DNA of 64,000 nucleotides from Streptococcus tangpeifui (GTDB lineage Bacteria; Bacillota; Bacilli; Lactobacillales; Streptococcaceae). Numbering within the stretch: position 1 is the stretch's first letter; each line of letters begins with the position of its first letter. The position numbers and the translations under genes were made by a program. The notes under the pieces were generated by a model. That model saw only the letters and a list, made by a program, of their open reading frames with translations. It ran no database searches and had not been told where the DNA came from. The DNA lies in NCBI RefSeq assembly GCF_011038795.1, contig NZ_JAAKDU010000008.1, positions 29,723 through 93,722 on the forward strand, given 5' to 3'. Positions 1 to 6,732 of the stretch are shown here, in pieces.

Positions 1-61
1 TACCAGTTCTTTAAGAATTAAATGATTTGAAAATTTTTAAACAATCTGAGTGAAACTAGTA

Positions 62-95
62 AGAGGCTGAGACAAAAGTTCTCAGCCTTATTTAT
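62..95. terminator. Hairpin of the GAGGCTGRGACAAAAG type
   Basis: There is a 9-bp inverted repeat, AGGCTGAGA (64-72) and TCTCAGCCT (80-88), around a short CAAAA-containing loop. A closely similar hairpin ends the htrA transcript at 43423-43447. It is probably a terminator for whatever lies left of the window, or a second one for the lipoprotein gene. Confidence 0.5.
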
Positions 96-130
96 TGGGT
101 CAACTTTATTGATAAGGTGTTTAAGGTGCT

Positions 131-158
131 AAAAGAGCAGGATCATTGACCTGCTTGA
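131..158 (-). terminator. Rho-independent terminator of the lipoprotein gene
   Basis: The stem AGCAGG/CCTGCT lies at 136-155. On the minus strand it is followed by CTCTTTT. It sits just past the stop codon of the lipoprotein gene. Confidence 0.6.
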
Positions 159-163
159 TGATT

Positions 164-754
164 TTAACTTAGGAAGAAGACATTGACTCCTTCTCCGATA
201 ACGATAAGACGGTCGCGACTGCTATCATCCCATTGACTGGCGGCCTGAGCTCCACTTGGAGTCGCTACACCTGCTGGAACGACATAGTAATTCCAACCAT
301 ATTGATTTGAGAAGCCGGCTGATTGACCATCTTGGTGATAGTTACTGAATTGGCATTGAAACTCACCGTCTGACTTGCTGATGGTGCCTGTACCATCTGT
401 GCCTACGGTAAAGTTGATAGCACCATTTTGACCAGTATAGGTTCCTGCAATACTAGAAAGGTCACCCTTAGCTACAGCAGTTATATTGATGTTAGGATTA
501 GGCTGAGATTGGGAATTTTTTTGATCCTGACTAGACGATTGTGAAGGGGCTTGGGACGATGAACTTGGAGAATTTTGAGAGCTCGTCTGCCCCTGAGAGC
601 TATTTTGCACTTGCTTGCTTTGACTGGAGCTGCTCAAATTTTTCTTGCTAGCTTTTTTACTGGTCTGAGTCGTCTTGGCAGAATGGTCCGTCTTAGTTTT
701 AGAACTATTCTTCTGGCAGGCTCCTAGTAAGAGTGTGCTTGTCAGCGCAAGCAT
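164..754 (-). CDS. Putative lipoprotein, start region frameshifted
   Basis: This is a Ser/Gln/Lys-rich surface lipoprotein of 196 residues as read from the ATG at 754. The lipobox LLLGAC is followed by a long low-complexity Ser/Gln linker (about residues 15-90) and a C-terminal folded part of about 105 residues (GDLSSIAGTY ... YYVVPAGV) that resembles streptococcal DUF6287 domains, a weak call from memory. The ATG at 754 has no basic n-region and no good ribosome site. A good site (AGAAAGGAC) instead precedes an ATG at 788, but a run of seven A right after that codon throws the reading frame off. With six A it would read MKKVQKGTSLIM then LALTSTLLLGAC, a textbook lipoprotein signal. The gene is therefore either frameshifted, phase-variable, or affected by a sequencing error. 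Function unknown. Confidence 0.75.
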   Translation of the reverse strand: MLALTSTLLLGACQKNSSKTKTDHSAKTTQTSKKASKKNLSSSSQSKQVQNSSQGQTSSQNSPSSSSQAPSQSSSQDQKNSQSQPNPNINITAVAKGDLSSIAGTYTGQNGAINFTVGTDGTGTISKSDGEFQCQFSNYHQDGQSAGFSNQYGWNYYVVPAGVATPSGAQAASQWDDSSRDRLIVIGEGVNVFFLS

Positions 755-1002
755 GATTAAGCTTGTACCTTTTTGAACTTTTTTTCATAGTAGATGAGTC
801 CTTTCTATATTTCATCTTTATTATAAGAGGATTTTAAATAAAATGCAATATTTTTGTAATTATTTTGTAATTTTTATCTTGCTATCTTTTTATTCGAAAA
901 TTATTTTAAAAATTTAGGAAAAATAAAAATGAGAATGGAACAGACAGTCATGTGGATCAGCTTTCACTTACAATGTATTGGAATCTCTGGAGATTACGTA
1001 TA

Positions 1003-1041
1003 AAAATCAAAATCATCATGAAATGGTGATTTTGATTTTGC
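1003..1041. repeat. Long hairpin beside a GAGTGGGAC-type sequence
   Basis: AAAATCAAAATCATCA and TGGTGATTTTGATTTT form a 16-bp stem with one G:T pair around a 5-nt loop. It is followed by GCTGTCCCACTCTCAC. A similar sequence (AGTCCCACTCTCAAC next to an AAAATCA-rich stretch) occurs at 32240-32298, so this is a repeated intergenic element. It may act as a backup terminator for the ATPase gene. Confidence 0.5.
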
Positions 1042-1099
1042 TGTCCCACTCTCACTACTTTTTAATAATTGACACTTTGGCACAGTGGTTAAAGGAAGG

Positions 1100-1154
1100 C
1101 TAAAACAAAATCGATTGGTATTTCTAAGCTTTCTAAGCCATCGATTTTGTTCTC
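1100..1154 (-). terminator. Terminator of the P-type ATPase gene
   Basis: ACAAAATCGATTGG and CCATCGATTTTGT pair across a loop of about 19 nt. On the minus strand the stem runs into TTTTGTTTTAG. It lies directly downstream of the ATPase stop codon. Confidence 0.6.
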
Positions 1155-1172
1155 ATTCTCAAGAAATCGTAC

Positions 1173-2969
1173 TTATGAGGCCTTACTGTGAGCTCGCAAG
1201 GCTGATAATATAGCCACGGTATCGACAACTTCTTGAAGTATAGCTCCTACTAGAGTTGGAATGACACCGGTTGCGGCGACTAACATGAGGACGACACAGA
1301 CAGCCAGACCGATTAGGACTGACTGACGGGCAATGCTCATGGTGTGTTTAGCAATCTTAATAACTTGAGCGACCTTGCTGAGGTCGTCTTTAAGAATAAC
1401 AACATCGGCACTCTCGCTGGCGGCACTGGAACCACTGGCTCCCATGGCCATCCCTACATCGACCATTGCTAGAGCGGGAGCATCATTAATCCCGTCGCCC
1501 ACCATAAGAACTGGTTGTTGGTCGGGTGCCACTGTTTTCAGAAAGTTAATTTTGTCTTGGGGAAGACAGTCCGCGTGAACTTGAGTGATTCCGACTTCTT
1601 GGGCAATCTTATCAGCAATACCTTTTCTATCTCCTGTTACCATGACCAGATTGTTCACGCCGAGGCCTTGAAGTTCAGACATGGTCCTTTTTGCTTCTGG
1701 TCGAACGCGGTCAGTAAAGGTGATATGACCGATATAACAGTTATCTTTAGCTACATAAATACTAGTTTTATCAGTCTTTTGATCATCAGTTAAGTCAGGC
1801 ATCATGGCTATCTTTCCAACTGAGAAGAGACTACCTTGGCAGTTGCCTTGTACGCCTTTGGCGGTTATTTCTTCAATATCACTAACTGGAAGCATTTTAA
1901 TACCTTGACTCTGGGCATAATGAACCAGACTTTGAGCTAAGACATGAGAAGAGGATTGTTCAATGCTGGCTGCATAAGTCAGAAGTTCCTCTTGGCTAAC
2001 CCTCTCAGCTACAATTTGGTCAACTTTTAGGTCTCCCTGAGTAATGGTCCCAGTCTTATCGAAAGCTGCTGTTTTGATTTTGGAAAGTTTTTCTAAGACC
2101 GTTCCGTTTTTAACGATAACACCATTTTTTGAAGATTGGCTCATACCAGCTACCAGAGCAATTGGCGCTGCTAAAATTAAAGGGCAAGGCGAAGCGACTA
2201 CTAATACCTGAGCAAAACGGACAGGATTCTTGGTGATCAACCAAGCTAAACCACCAATTAGATAGGCAAAGATGGTAAAAGGAACAGCATAACGGTCGGC
2301 CAGTCGGACGAAAGGAGCAGTGTTCCCTTTTGATTCTTTGACCAATTTCACCAGTTGCTGATATTGACTATCCTTGGCCAGAGCCGTTACTTTGAATTGG
2401 ATAGCGTCGGAACCATTGAGTGAGCCCGACATAAGGCTATCACCAGGACCTTTTTCGATTGTCTTAGGCTCCCCAGTTAGAGAAGCTTCATTGAAATCAG
2501 AACGGCCTTCTAGGATTATGCCATCAACAGGTACCATCTCCTGAGGACGCAGAAGAACAGTATCGTTAATCCTCAGATCATCAACATCCACCACTTCAAC
2601 ATTAGTTCCAACCATCTTATGAGCCAATTTAGGAGTATTATCTAGGAGGCTAGTCAGTTCGCGGCTGGCACGGCGGCTAGCATAATCTTCTAGACTTTCC
2701 CCACCCGTTAGCATGACCAAAATAATCAAACCAGCCCAGTAGTCACCAATAGCCATAGTTGCAATAATGGCTGTGATAGCTAAAATATCAACTCCATAGC
2801 GACCTTCCTTGAGAGTCTGGATCATATCCCAGAGCATCGAAATAGACATCATACCAGCTGATACAGCTACTAGTATATAGGCCAAGTGACCTTGACTTAA
2901 GCCAAAGGTTAGAACCAAGGCTAGCAGCCCAATCAGAGATACTATCATAAATTTTTTGAAGTTGCTCAT
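1173..2969 (-). CDS. pmtA: P1B-4-type metal efflux ATPase (PmtA-like)
   Basis: A heavy-metal P-type ATPase of 598 residues. It lacks the N-terminal HMA metal-binding domain. Visible motifs are TGE (165-167), the metal-site SPC (260-262) in SPCPLILAAP, the phosphorylated DKTGT (304-308) and GDGIND (491-496). SPC together with no HMA domain is the signature of the P1B-4 group (Co/Fe/Zn exporters). In S. pyogenes the corresponding PerR-regulated protein is PmtA, which exports ferrous iron. A perfect Per box lies upstream, which supports the same role here: protecting the cell from iron under peroxide stress. The usual HP dipeptide of the nucleotide domain reads HV (342-343). The gene stands alone between terminators. 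The family is certain; the iron substrate is inferred. Confidence 0.85.
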   Translation of the reverse strand: MSNFKKFMIVSLIGLLALVLTFGLSQGHLAYILVAVSAGMMSISMLWDMIQTLKEGRYGVDILAITAIIATMAIGDYWAGLIILVMLTGGESLEDYASRRASRELTSLLDNTPKLAHKMVGTNVEVVDVDDLRINDTVLLRPQEMVPVDGIILEGRSDFNEASLTGEPKTIEKGPGDSLMSGSLNGSDAIQFKVTALAKDSQYQQLVKLVKESKGNTAPFVRLADRYAVPFTIFAYLIGGLAWLITKNPVRFAQVLVVASPCPLILAAPIALVAGMSQSSKNGVIVKNGTVLEKLSKIKTAAFDKTGTITQGDLKVDQIVAERVSQEELLTYAASIEQSSSHVLAQSLVHYAQSQGIKMLPVSDIEEITAKGVQGNCQGSLFSVGKIAMMPDLTDDQKTDKTSIYVAKDNCYIGHITFTDRVRPEAKRTMSELQGLGVNNLVMVTGDRKGIADKIAQEVGITQVHADCLPQDKINFLKTVAPDQQPVLMVGDGINDAPALAMVDVGMAMGASGSSAASESADVVILKDDLSKVAQVIKIAKHTMSIARQSVLIGLAVCVVLMLVAATGVIPTLVGAILQEVVDTVAILSALRAHSKAS

Positions 2970-3005
2970 GATTGGCCTCCGCTTATTCTTATTTTTCTAG
3001 CTTAA

Positions 3006-3020
3006 TTATAATCATTATAA
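3006..3020. promoter_or_regulatory. Per box (PerR operator)
   Basis: TTATAATCATTATAA matches the TTATAATNATTATAA PerR/Fur-family operator consensus at every position. It lies 36 nt upstream of the P-type ATPase start codon. PerR (a peroxide and metal sensor) is the likely binder because pmtA is a known PerR target in S. pyogenes; Fur or Zur-type binding is less likely. Confidence 0.8.
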
Positions 3021-3144
3021 ATAAGAATAGCAAGTTAAAAAATAAAACTCTTAAACATAAAGCCTGCTTTTGCTGCATCAAGTAAAAAAATAAAAGGAAG
3101 GTCAATAAAAAGTACTGACAAAATATGTTGACAGAGGTGTAAAG

Positions 3145-3176
3145 AAAAGGCTCTGATAATCAATCAAAGCCTTTAT
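3145..3176 (-). terminator. Terminator of the XRE regulator gene
   Basis: AAAGGCT (3146-3152) pairs with AGCCTTT (3168-3174). On the minus strand it is followed by a T-rich tail. It lies immediately after the stop codon. Confidence 0.6.
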
Positions 3177-3191
3177 TATTAGCTTTTCAGC

Positions 3192-3845
3192 TTAGAAAAG
3201 ATGTAAAGCATATTTACAGATAAAGAGCAAAGGAATGATGATGCCCCAAAAAATCATTCCGATGGGTCGGACAACAGGACTCTTCCACCAGAGAAAATCA
3301 TCCTTAGAATTAGAAGCATGAAGAGACTCTCTAGGATTCGTACGGTGCTTACGAGACAAGGGAATATTCTTAGTCAGTGGGTACTTCTCATCAAGACGGT
3401 CTCTCCAACGTGTCTTACGAATGTATTTAGAAAGAATCAAGCCAGTTAGGAATATAAACGTCCAAACTAGACCAAGAATCGTTTGCAGCAGCTCACCTGA
3501 AATAAAATTGATGCCAGTTGCCAACAAAACCATAATAAAGATATAACCCAGCCGGAAAATCGAAAAGAGTTTATCTTCGGCATCTCGCTTTTCTAGTTGG
3601 CTAGCCTGCTCATCAGCATAGGCAGCTACTTTTTTCAATTTTTGACTATCTTCATCATCGTTAAAGAGCTCATTAACGGAAATGTCCAAGGCGTTGGCAA
3701 CCAACCCAAGGGTTTCTAAGCTTGAGTCATCACCTTTTTCGATACGTTGAATGGTCCGCACACTGAGACCTGTTTCTTCAGCTAAGCGTTCTTGAGTCCA
3801 CCCTCTTTGTTTACGCAGCCTAGCAACAATTGTTTGATTTTTCAT
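3192..3845 (-). CDS. XRE-family regulator with membrane anchor
   Basis: A protein of 217 residues. An N-terminal helix-turn-helix of the XRE type (about 6-60, QERLAEETGLSVRTIQRIEKG) is followed by a charged linker and three hydrophobic segments (about 95-118, 122-146 and 195-215). It is a putative membrane-tethered transcription regulator; the sensed signal is unknown. The gene is monocistronic with its own terminator. The 24-nt inverted repeat at 3968-3991 in its upstream region is a candidate autoregulatory operator. No partner gene is obvious. Confidence 0.8.
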   Translation of the reverse strand: MKNQTIVARLRKQRGWTQERLAEETGLSVRTIQRIEKGDDSSLETLGLVANALDISVNELFNDDEDSQKLKKVAAYADEQASQLEKRDAEDKLFSIFRLGYIFIMVLLATGINFISGELLQTILGLVWTFIFLTGLILSKYIRKTRWRDRLDEKYPLTKNIPLSRKHRTNPRESLHASNSKDDFLWWKSPVVRPIGMIFWGIIIPLLFICKYALHLF

Positions 3846-3967
3846 GATTATGATCCTTTCTGGCAGATAGTTTTTTTGGAAGTTAGCCTTGCTAGCTCCT
3901 CACCTGCTTACTAAGCTAATTATAAGTCTAAGCAGAAAATTTTAGAACGACAGCTAGACGACAATGA

Positions 3968-3991
3968 CCTGTCAAAAACCTGACAGGTCAC
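3968..3991. promoter_or_regulatory. Inverted repeat, candidate operator upstream of the XRE gene
   Basis: GACCTGTCA and TGACAGGTC form a perfect 9-bp dyad around AAAACC. It lies in a region with further CGACA motifs, about 120 nt upstream of the XRE start and on the downstream side of the Nudix gene. It could be an operator or part of a terminator; no T-run follows on either strand. Confidence 0.4.
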
Positions 3992-4119
3992 CGACAAAGC
4001 TATAGACAGATTTTTACGAATTAATAGTTCTTGACAGCCATGTCAAGATAAAATTAGGAAACAAGGAAAAATCAGCTAAATGAAAGTTTTAGCCGATTAT
4101 TTGAAGCTTTACACAACTG

Positions 4120-4737
4120 TCAATTGCTGCTATTTTTTAGAATCTCAATGAAACGGGCGGTGAATTGCGCAGTAATACCCCAGAGATTTTCTCCACCTAG
4201 ATCATAGAAGAGGACTTTACGACTATCTTTACCAAAATTATAGTTAGAACCATTTGGAATCCGCTCAAAGGGAAAATTGGAGTCTGGCTTAGGTGTTGCA
4301 GTTAGGTGGTAAATTTTGGGTTTCGTTGTCAGAAGCTGGTTCAAGGGGAGAGTAAAAAGTCTTTCCACCTCGTCAGGATTTGCCTGAATAGCCTGCCAGT
4401 CTCCTAAAATCTTACCGACAAAACAGCGGATGGTCCGATCATGATGGATAAAGTAATCTATTTCACCCAAAATTTCAATTTGAGAACTGGTAATATTCAA
4501 CTCCTCAGCTGTCTCTCGAACAGCTGCTTCTTGAAAGCTTTCTCCTGTTTCCACTCGACCACCCGGAAAAGAAACCTCCCCAGGTTGAGAAATATATTTA
4601 CTGCGAATCTGATAAAGAATCTGCCAATCCTGATTATTTTCATCCCAGACTAAGGGCAAGAGAACAGCATAACACCTCTCTTGCCCTAAAGGTCGGGGTT
4701 GGTACTCTTTTATTCGTTCGATACAATTTTCTATCAT
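4120..4737 (-). CDS. CoA pyrophosphatase-like Nudix hydrolase
   Basis: A 205-residue Nudix hydrolase. The Nudix box is visible as GRVETGE then SFQEAAV then RETAEEL. The preceding SQPGEVSFPGG is the extra signature of the CoA/acyl-CoA pyrophosphatase branch (UPF0035, YeaB/NudL type), which cleaves CoA to 3',5'-ADP and 4'-phosphopantetheine. It is likely a cytosolic housekeeping enzyme for CoA turnover. It starts at an ATG preceded by AGGGAAAAG. The gene is monocistronic. The family is well supported; the exact substrate is inferred from the signature. Confidence 0.85.
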   Translation of the reverse strand: MIENCIERIKEYQPRPLGQERCYAVLLPLVWDENNQDWQILYQIRSKYISQPGEVSFPGGRVETGESFQEAAVRETAEELNITSSQIEILGEIDYFIHHDRTIRCFVGKILGDWQAIQANPDEVERLFTLPLNQLLTTKPKIYHLTATPKPDSNFPFERIPNGSNYNFGKDSRKVLFYDLGGENLWGITAQFTARFIEILKNSSN

Positions 4738-4843
4738 TTCTTTTCCCTTTTCTTTTTTCTCTTACCATCATAACATGTTTGCCTATCTTTTTAACAGGCG
4801 GAATTCTTTTTTCAAAATTATATAAAAAATTTATATATTTTTA

Positions 4844-4872
4844 TTGACAAGGTCTAATAATTATTTTATGCT
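4844..4872 (+). promoter_or_regulatory. Promoter of the padR operon with AT-rich palindromes
   Basis: A perfect -35 TTGACA (4844-4849) and a -10-like TATGCT (4867-4872) are separated by 17 nt. AT-rich palindromes flank it (TATATAAA..TTTATATA near 4820-4837, and another around 4874-4896) and are plausible sites for autoregulation by the PadR protein. Confidence 0.55.
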
Positions 4873-4909
4873 TAATATATAAAAATAATATATATTTAAG
4901 GAGGTGCCT

Positions 4910-5236
4910 ATGTATTTTCCGGTATCATCCATCCTCATTGAATTTTTGATTCTAACTATTATTGAGAAAGGGGACTCCTATGGTTATGAGATTAGTCAAA
5001 CTATCAAAATCATCGCTAATATTAAGGAATCAACCCTCTATCCCATTCTCAAACGGTTGGAAAAAGCAGGCTATCTGACAACCTACAGTCAAGAATATCA
5101 GGGAAGACGGCGTAAATATTATTCCATCACACCAGCGGGGCTGACACAATTAGCCCTGCGAAAAGAGGAATGGCAGAAGCATATCTCAACCATCGACGGC
5201 ATTATCGAAGGGAGAATCAGACATGACAAAAAATGA
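4910..5236 (+). CDS. PadR-family transcriptional regulator
   Basis: A short PadR-type winged-helix repressor, 108 residues from the ATG at 4910. That ATG is chosen because AAGGAGG (4898-4904) lies 5 nt before it; the GTG at 4904 overlaps this ribosome site. Typical motifs are GDSYGYEISQTI and STLYPILKRLEKAGYL, followed by the wing GRRRKYYSITPAG. It is the first gene of a three-gene operon with DUF1700 and DUF4097 genes, overlapping the next gene by 14 nt. In Firmicutes, PadR with these two families is a recurrent envelope-stress-type module, and the repressor usually controls its own operon. The effector is unknown. Confidence 0.9.
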   Translation: MYFPVSSILIEFLILTIIEKGDSYGYEISQTIKIIANIKESTLYPILKRLEKAGYLTTYSQEYQGRRRKYYSITPAGLTQLALRKEEWQKHISTIDGIIEGRIRHDKK

Positions 5237-5801
5237 CTATTTACAGCAACTGGATAAGTATCTAAGAAAGTTGCCCCATCAAGATTATCAAGAAGCCATG
5301 GATTATTTCACAGAGTATTTTGACGAAGCAGGCCCCTCAAATGAGGCACAAGTTATCCAAGAACTGGGCAGTCCCAAGGAAGCTGCTAAAGATATTATTC
5401 ACAATATCTTAGACGAGAAATCGGACCGTGACCGTGATCATGCTAGTTCTAAATCACGTCTAGCCTTGATTTGGATAGCTATCCTTGCCTGTCTTCTTAA
5501 TCCTTTTAGTTGGGCTCTCTTAGCCGTGGTCTTTACCATTCTTGCAACAGGCGTCGCCATGATTTTTATCTTTTTTATGCTGGGTATTGCTGGAGCTATT
5601 TCAGGTATTGCTATTTTTATTGATGGACTAACCTATCTCGGTTCAACCTGGGCTGGTTCCCTGATTGGTATCGGAATAGGAATGCTTTTCGTTGGCTTTG
5701 CCTGTCTCCTTATTTTAGCAACTAGCGAGGCTTCTAAATGGCTTGGTCGTGGTACGGTTGGCCTAGTTCGGTGGGCAAATAAGAAAGGAAAAAGGTCATG
5801 A
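5223..5801 (+). CDS. DUF1700 (HAAS) membrane protein
   Basis: A 192-residue membrane protein. The N-terminal 65 residues form a helical DUF1700/HAAS-type segment (LRKLPHQDYQEAMDYFTEYF ... ELGSPKEAAKDI). About four hydrophobic segments follow between residues 75 and 180. It overlaps padR by 14 nt and the DUF4097 gene by 4 nt (ATGA), so translation is coupled. This family is generally found between a PadR regulator and a DUF4097 protein; the biochemical role is not known. A link to cell-envelope homeostasis is inferred from context. Confidence 0.85.
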   Translation: MTKNDYLQQLDKYLRKLPHQDYQEAMDYFTEYFDEAGPSNEAQVIQELGSPKEAAKDIIHNILDEKSDRDRDHASSKSRLALIWIAILACLLNPFSWALLAVVFTILATGVAMIFIFFMLGIAGAISGIAIFIDGLTYLGSTWAGSLIGIGIGMLFVGFACLLILATSEASKWLGRGTVGLVRWANKKGKRS

Positions 5802-6676
5802 AAAAGTGGAAAAAAATAATATTGATTTCTGGAATTAGTTTAATTCTTTCCGGGGCCGTATTGGCTTATATTGGACAACTCAGTGGCGGTTTAGATGCTA
5901 TCCAGTATAAAAATCATGGCAAAGTTAGCCATGTGAAGAAGAAATTAGACCCGTTTGATCACATTGATCTAGAAGGTGATTACTATGACATTCTTGTCAA
6001 ATCAACAACAGATAAGGAAGCAAGTATCTCCTACTACACTAACAAAAAGGAAAAAGTCGACTTTAATGTTACTGATAAGAAGTTAAGTGTGAAGCAAAGC
6101 TCAAAGGGGTTGGCTCACTTTATAAATCTATCTATTTTAGCTCAGCTAGCTGATGCTAAAACGAAAAACTTGAATACCATTGTTATCTCTCTTCCCAAAG
6201 GGCAAACAATTTCTACTCTTAAAAGTAAATCTTCAATTAATGGCCTTAAACTAGATGGCCTTACGGTTAATCGTCTTGATGCTAATGTTGATACGGGGAA
6301 TCTCACAGTCAAAAATTCTAAAATTTTAGCCGGACAGGTAGATATCGATACGGGGAACGCTGATATTTCTAACTCACAACTGTCTGATTTGACTCTTACT
6401 AACGATACTGGCAGTATTGATCTGGATACTGTCACACTAATTTCAAGTAAAGTTTCTGTTGATACTGGCAGTCTGGCTGGCCAACAATTAACCTTCAAAA
6501 AAGACAATCAGATTTCCGCTGATACTGGCAGCATTGATCTTAGCCTTAAAGATTATCATTTGACAGTATCTAGTCACGCTGATACAGGTAGTGTCGATGT
6601 TAGTGACAAACTCATACACTCAAGAGATAATTTTCTTGATTTAAAGGCCGACACCGGCAGTATCACGCTTGAATAA
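5798..6676 (+). CDS. DUF4097 putative adhesin / LiaX-like beta-helix protein
   Basis: A 292-residue protein with one N-terminal transmembrane helix (about 7-27) and an extracellular part predicted to be a repetitive beta-helix of the DUF4097 family. From residue 160 on, the short motif (V/A/N/I)DTG(S/N) recurs seven times at intervals of 15-25 residues, each marking a turn of the solenoid. Related C-terminal domains occur in LiaX-type envelope-stress proteins, but the N-terminal part of LiaX is not obvious here. It is the third gene of the PadR operon and is followed by a strong terminator. Confidence 0.8.
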   Translation: MKKWKKIILISGISLILSGAVLAYIGQLSGGLDAIQYKNHGKVSHVKKKLDPFDHIDLEGDYYDILVKSTTDKEASISYYTNKKEKVDFNVTDKKLSVKQSSKGLAHFINLSILAQLADAKTKNLNTIVISLPKGQTISTLKSKSSINGLKLDGLTVNRLDANVDTGNLTVKNSKILAGQVDIDTGNADISNSQLSDLTLTNDTGSIDLDTVTLISSKVSVDTGSLAGQQLTFKKDNQISADTGSIDLSLKDYHLTVSSHADTGSVDVSDKLIHSRDNFLDLKADTGSITLE

Positions 6677-6685
6677 ACGACACAT

Positions 6686-6726
6686 AAAAAAAGCTAGCTT
6701 GACGGTTCTGTCAAGCTAGCTTTTTA
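6686..6726. terminator. Strong bidirectional terminator
   Basis: AAAAAGCTAGCTTGAC and GTCAAGCTAGCTTTTT form a perfect stem of about 16 bp around a 6-nt loop. It lies between the convergent DUF4097 (+) and YhgE (-) genes and has A- and T-runs on its two sides, so it can serve both. Confidence 0.9.
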
Positions 6727-6732
6727 TTACAT

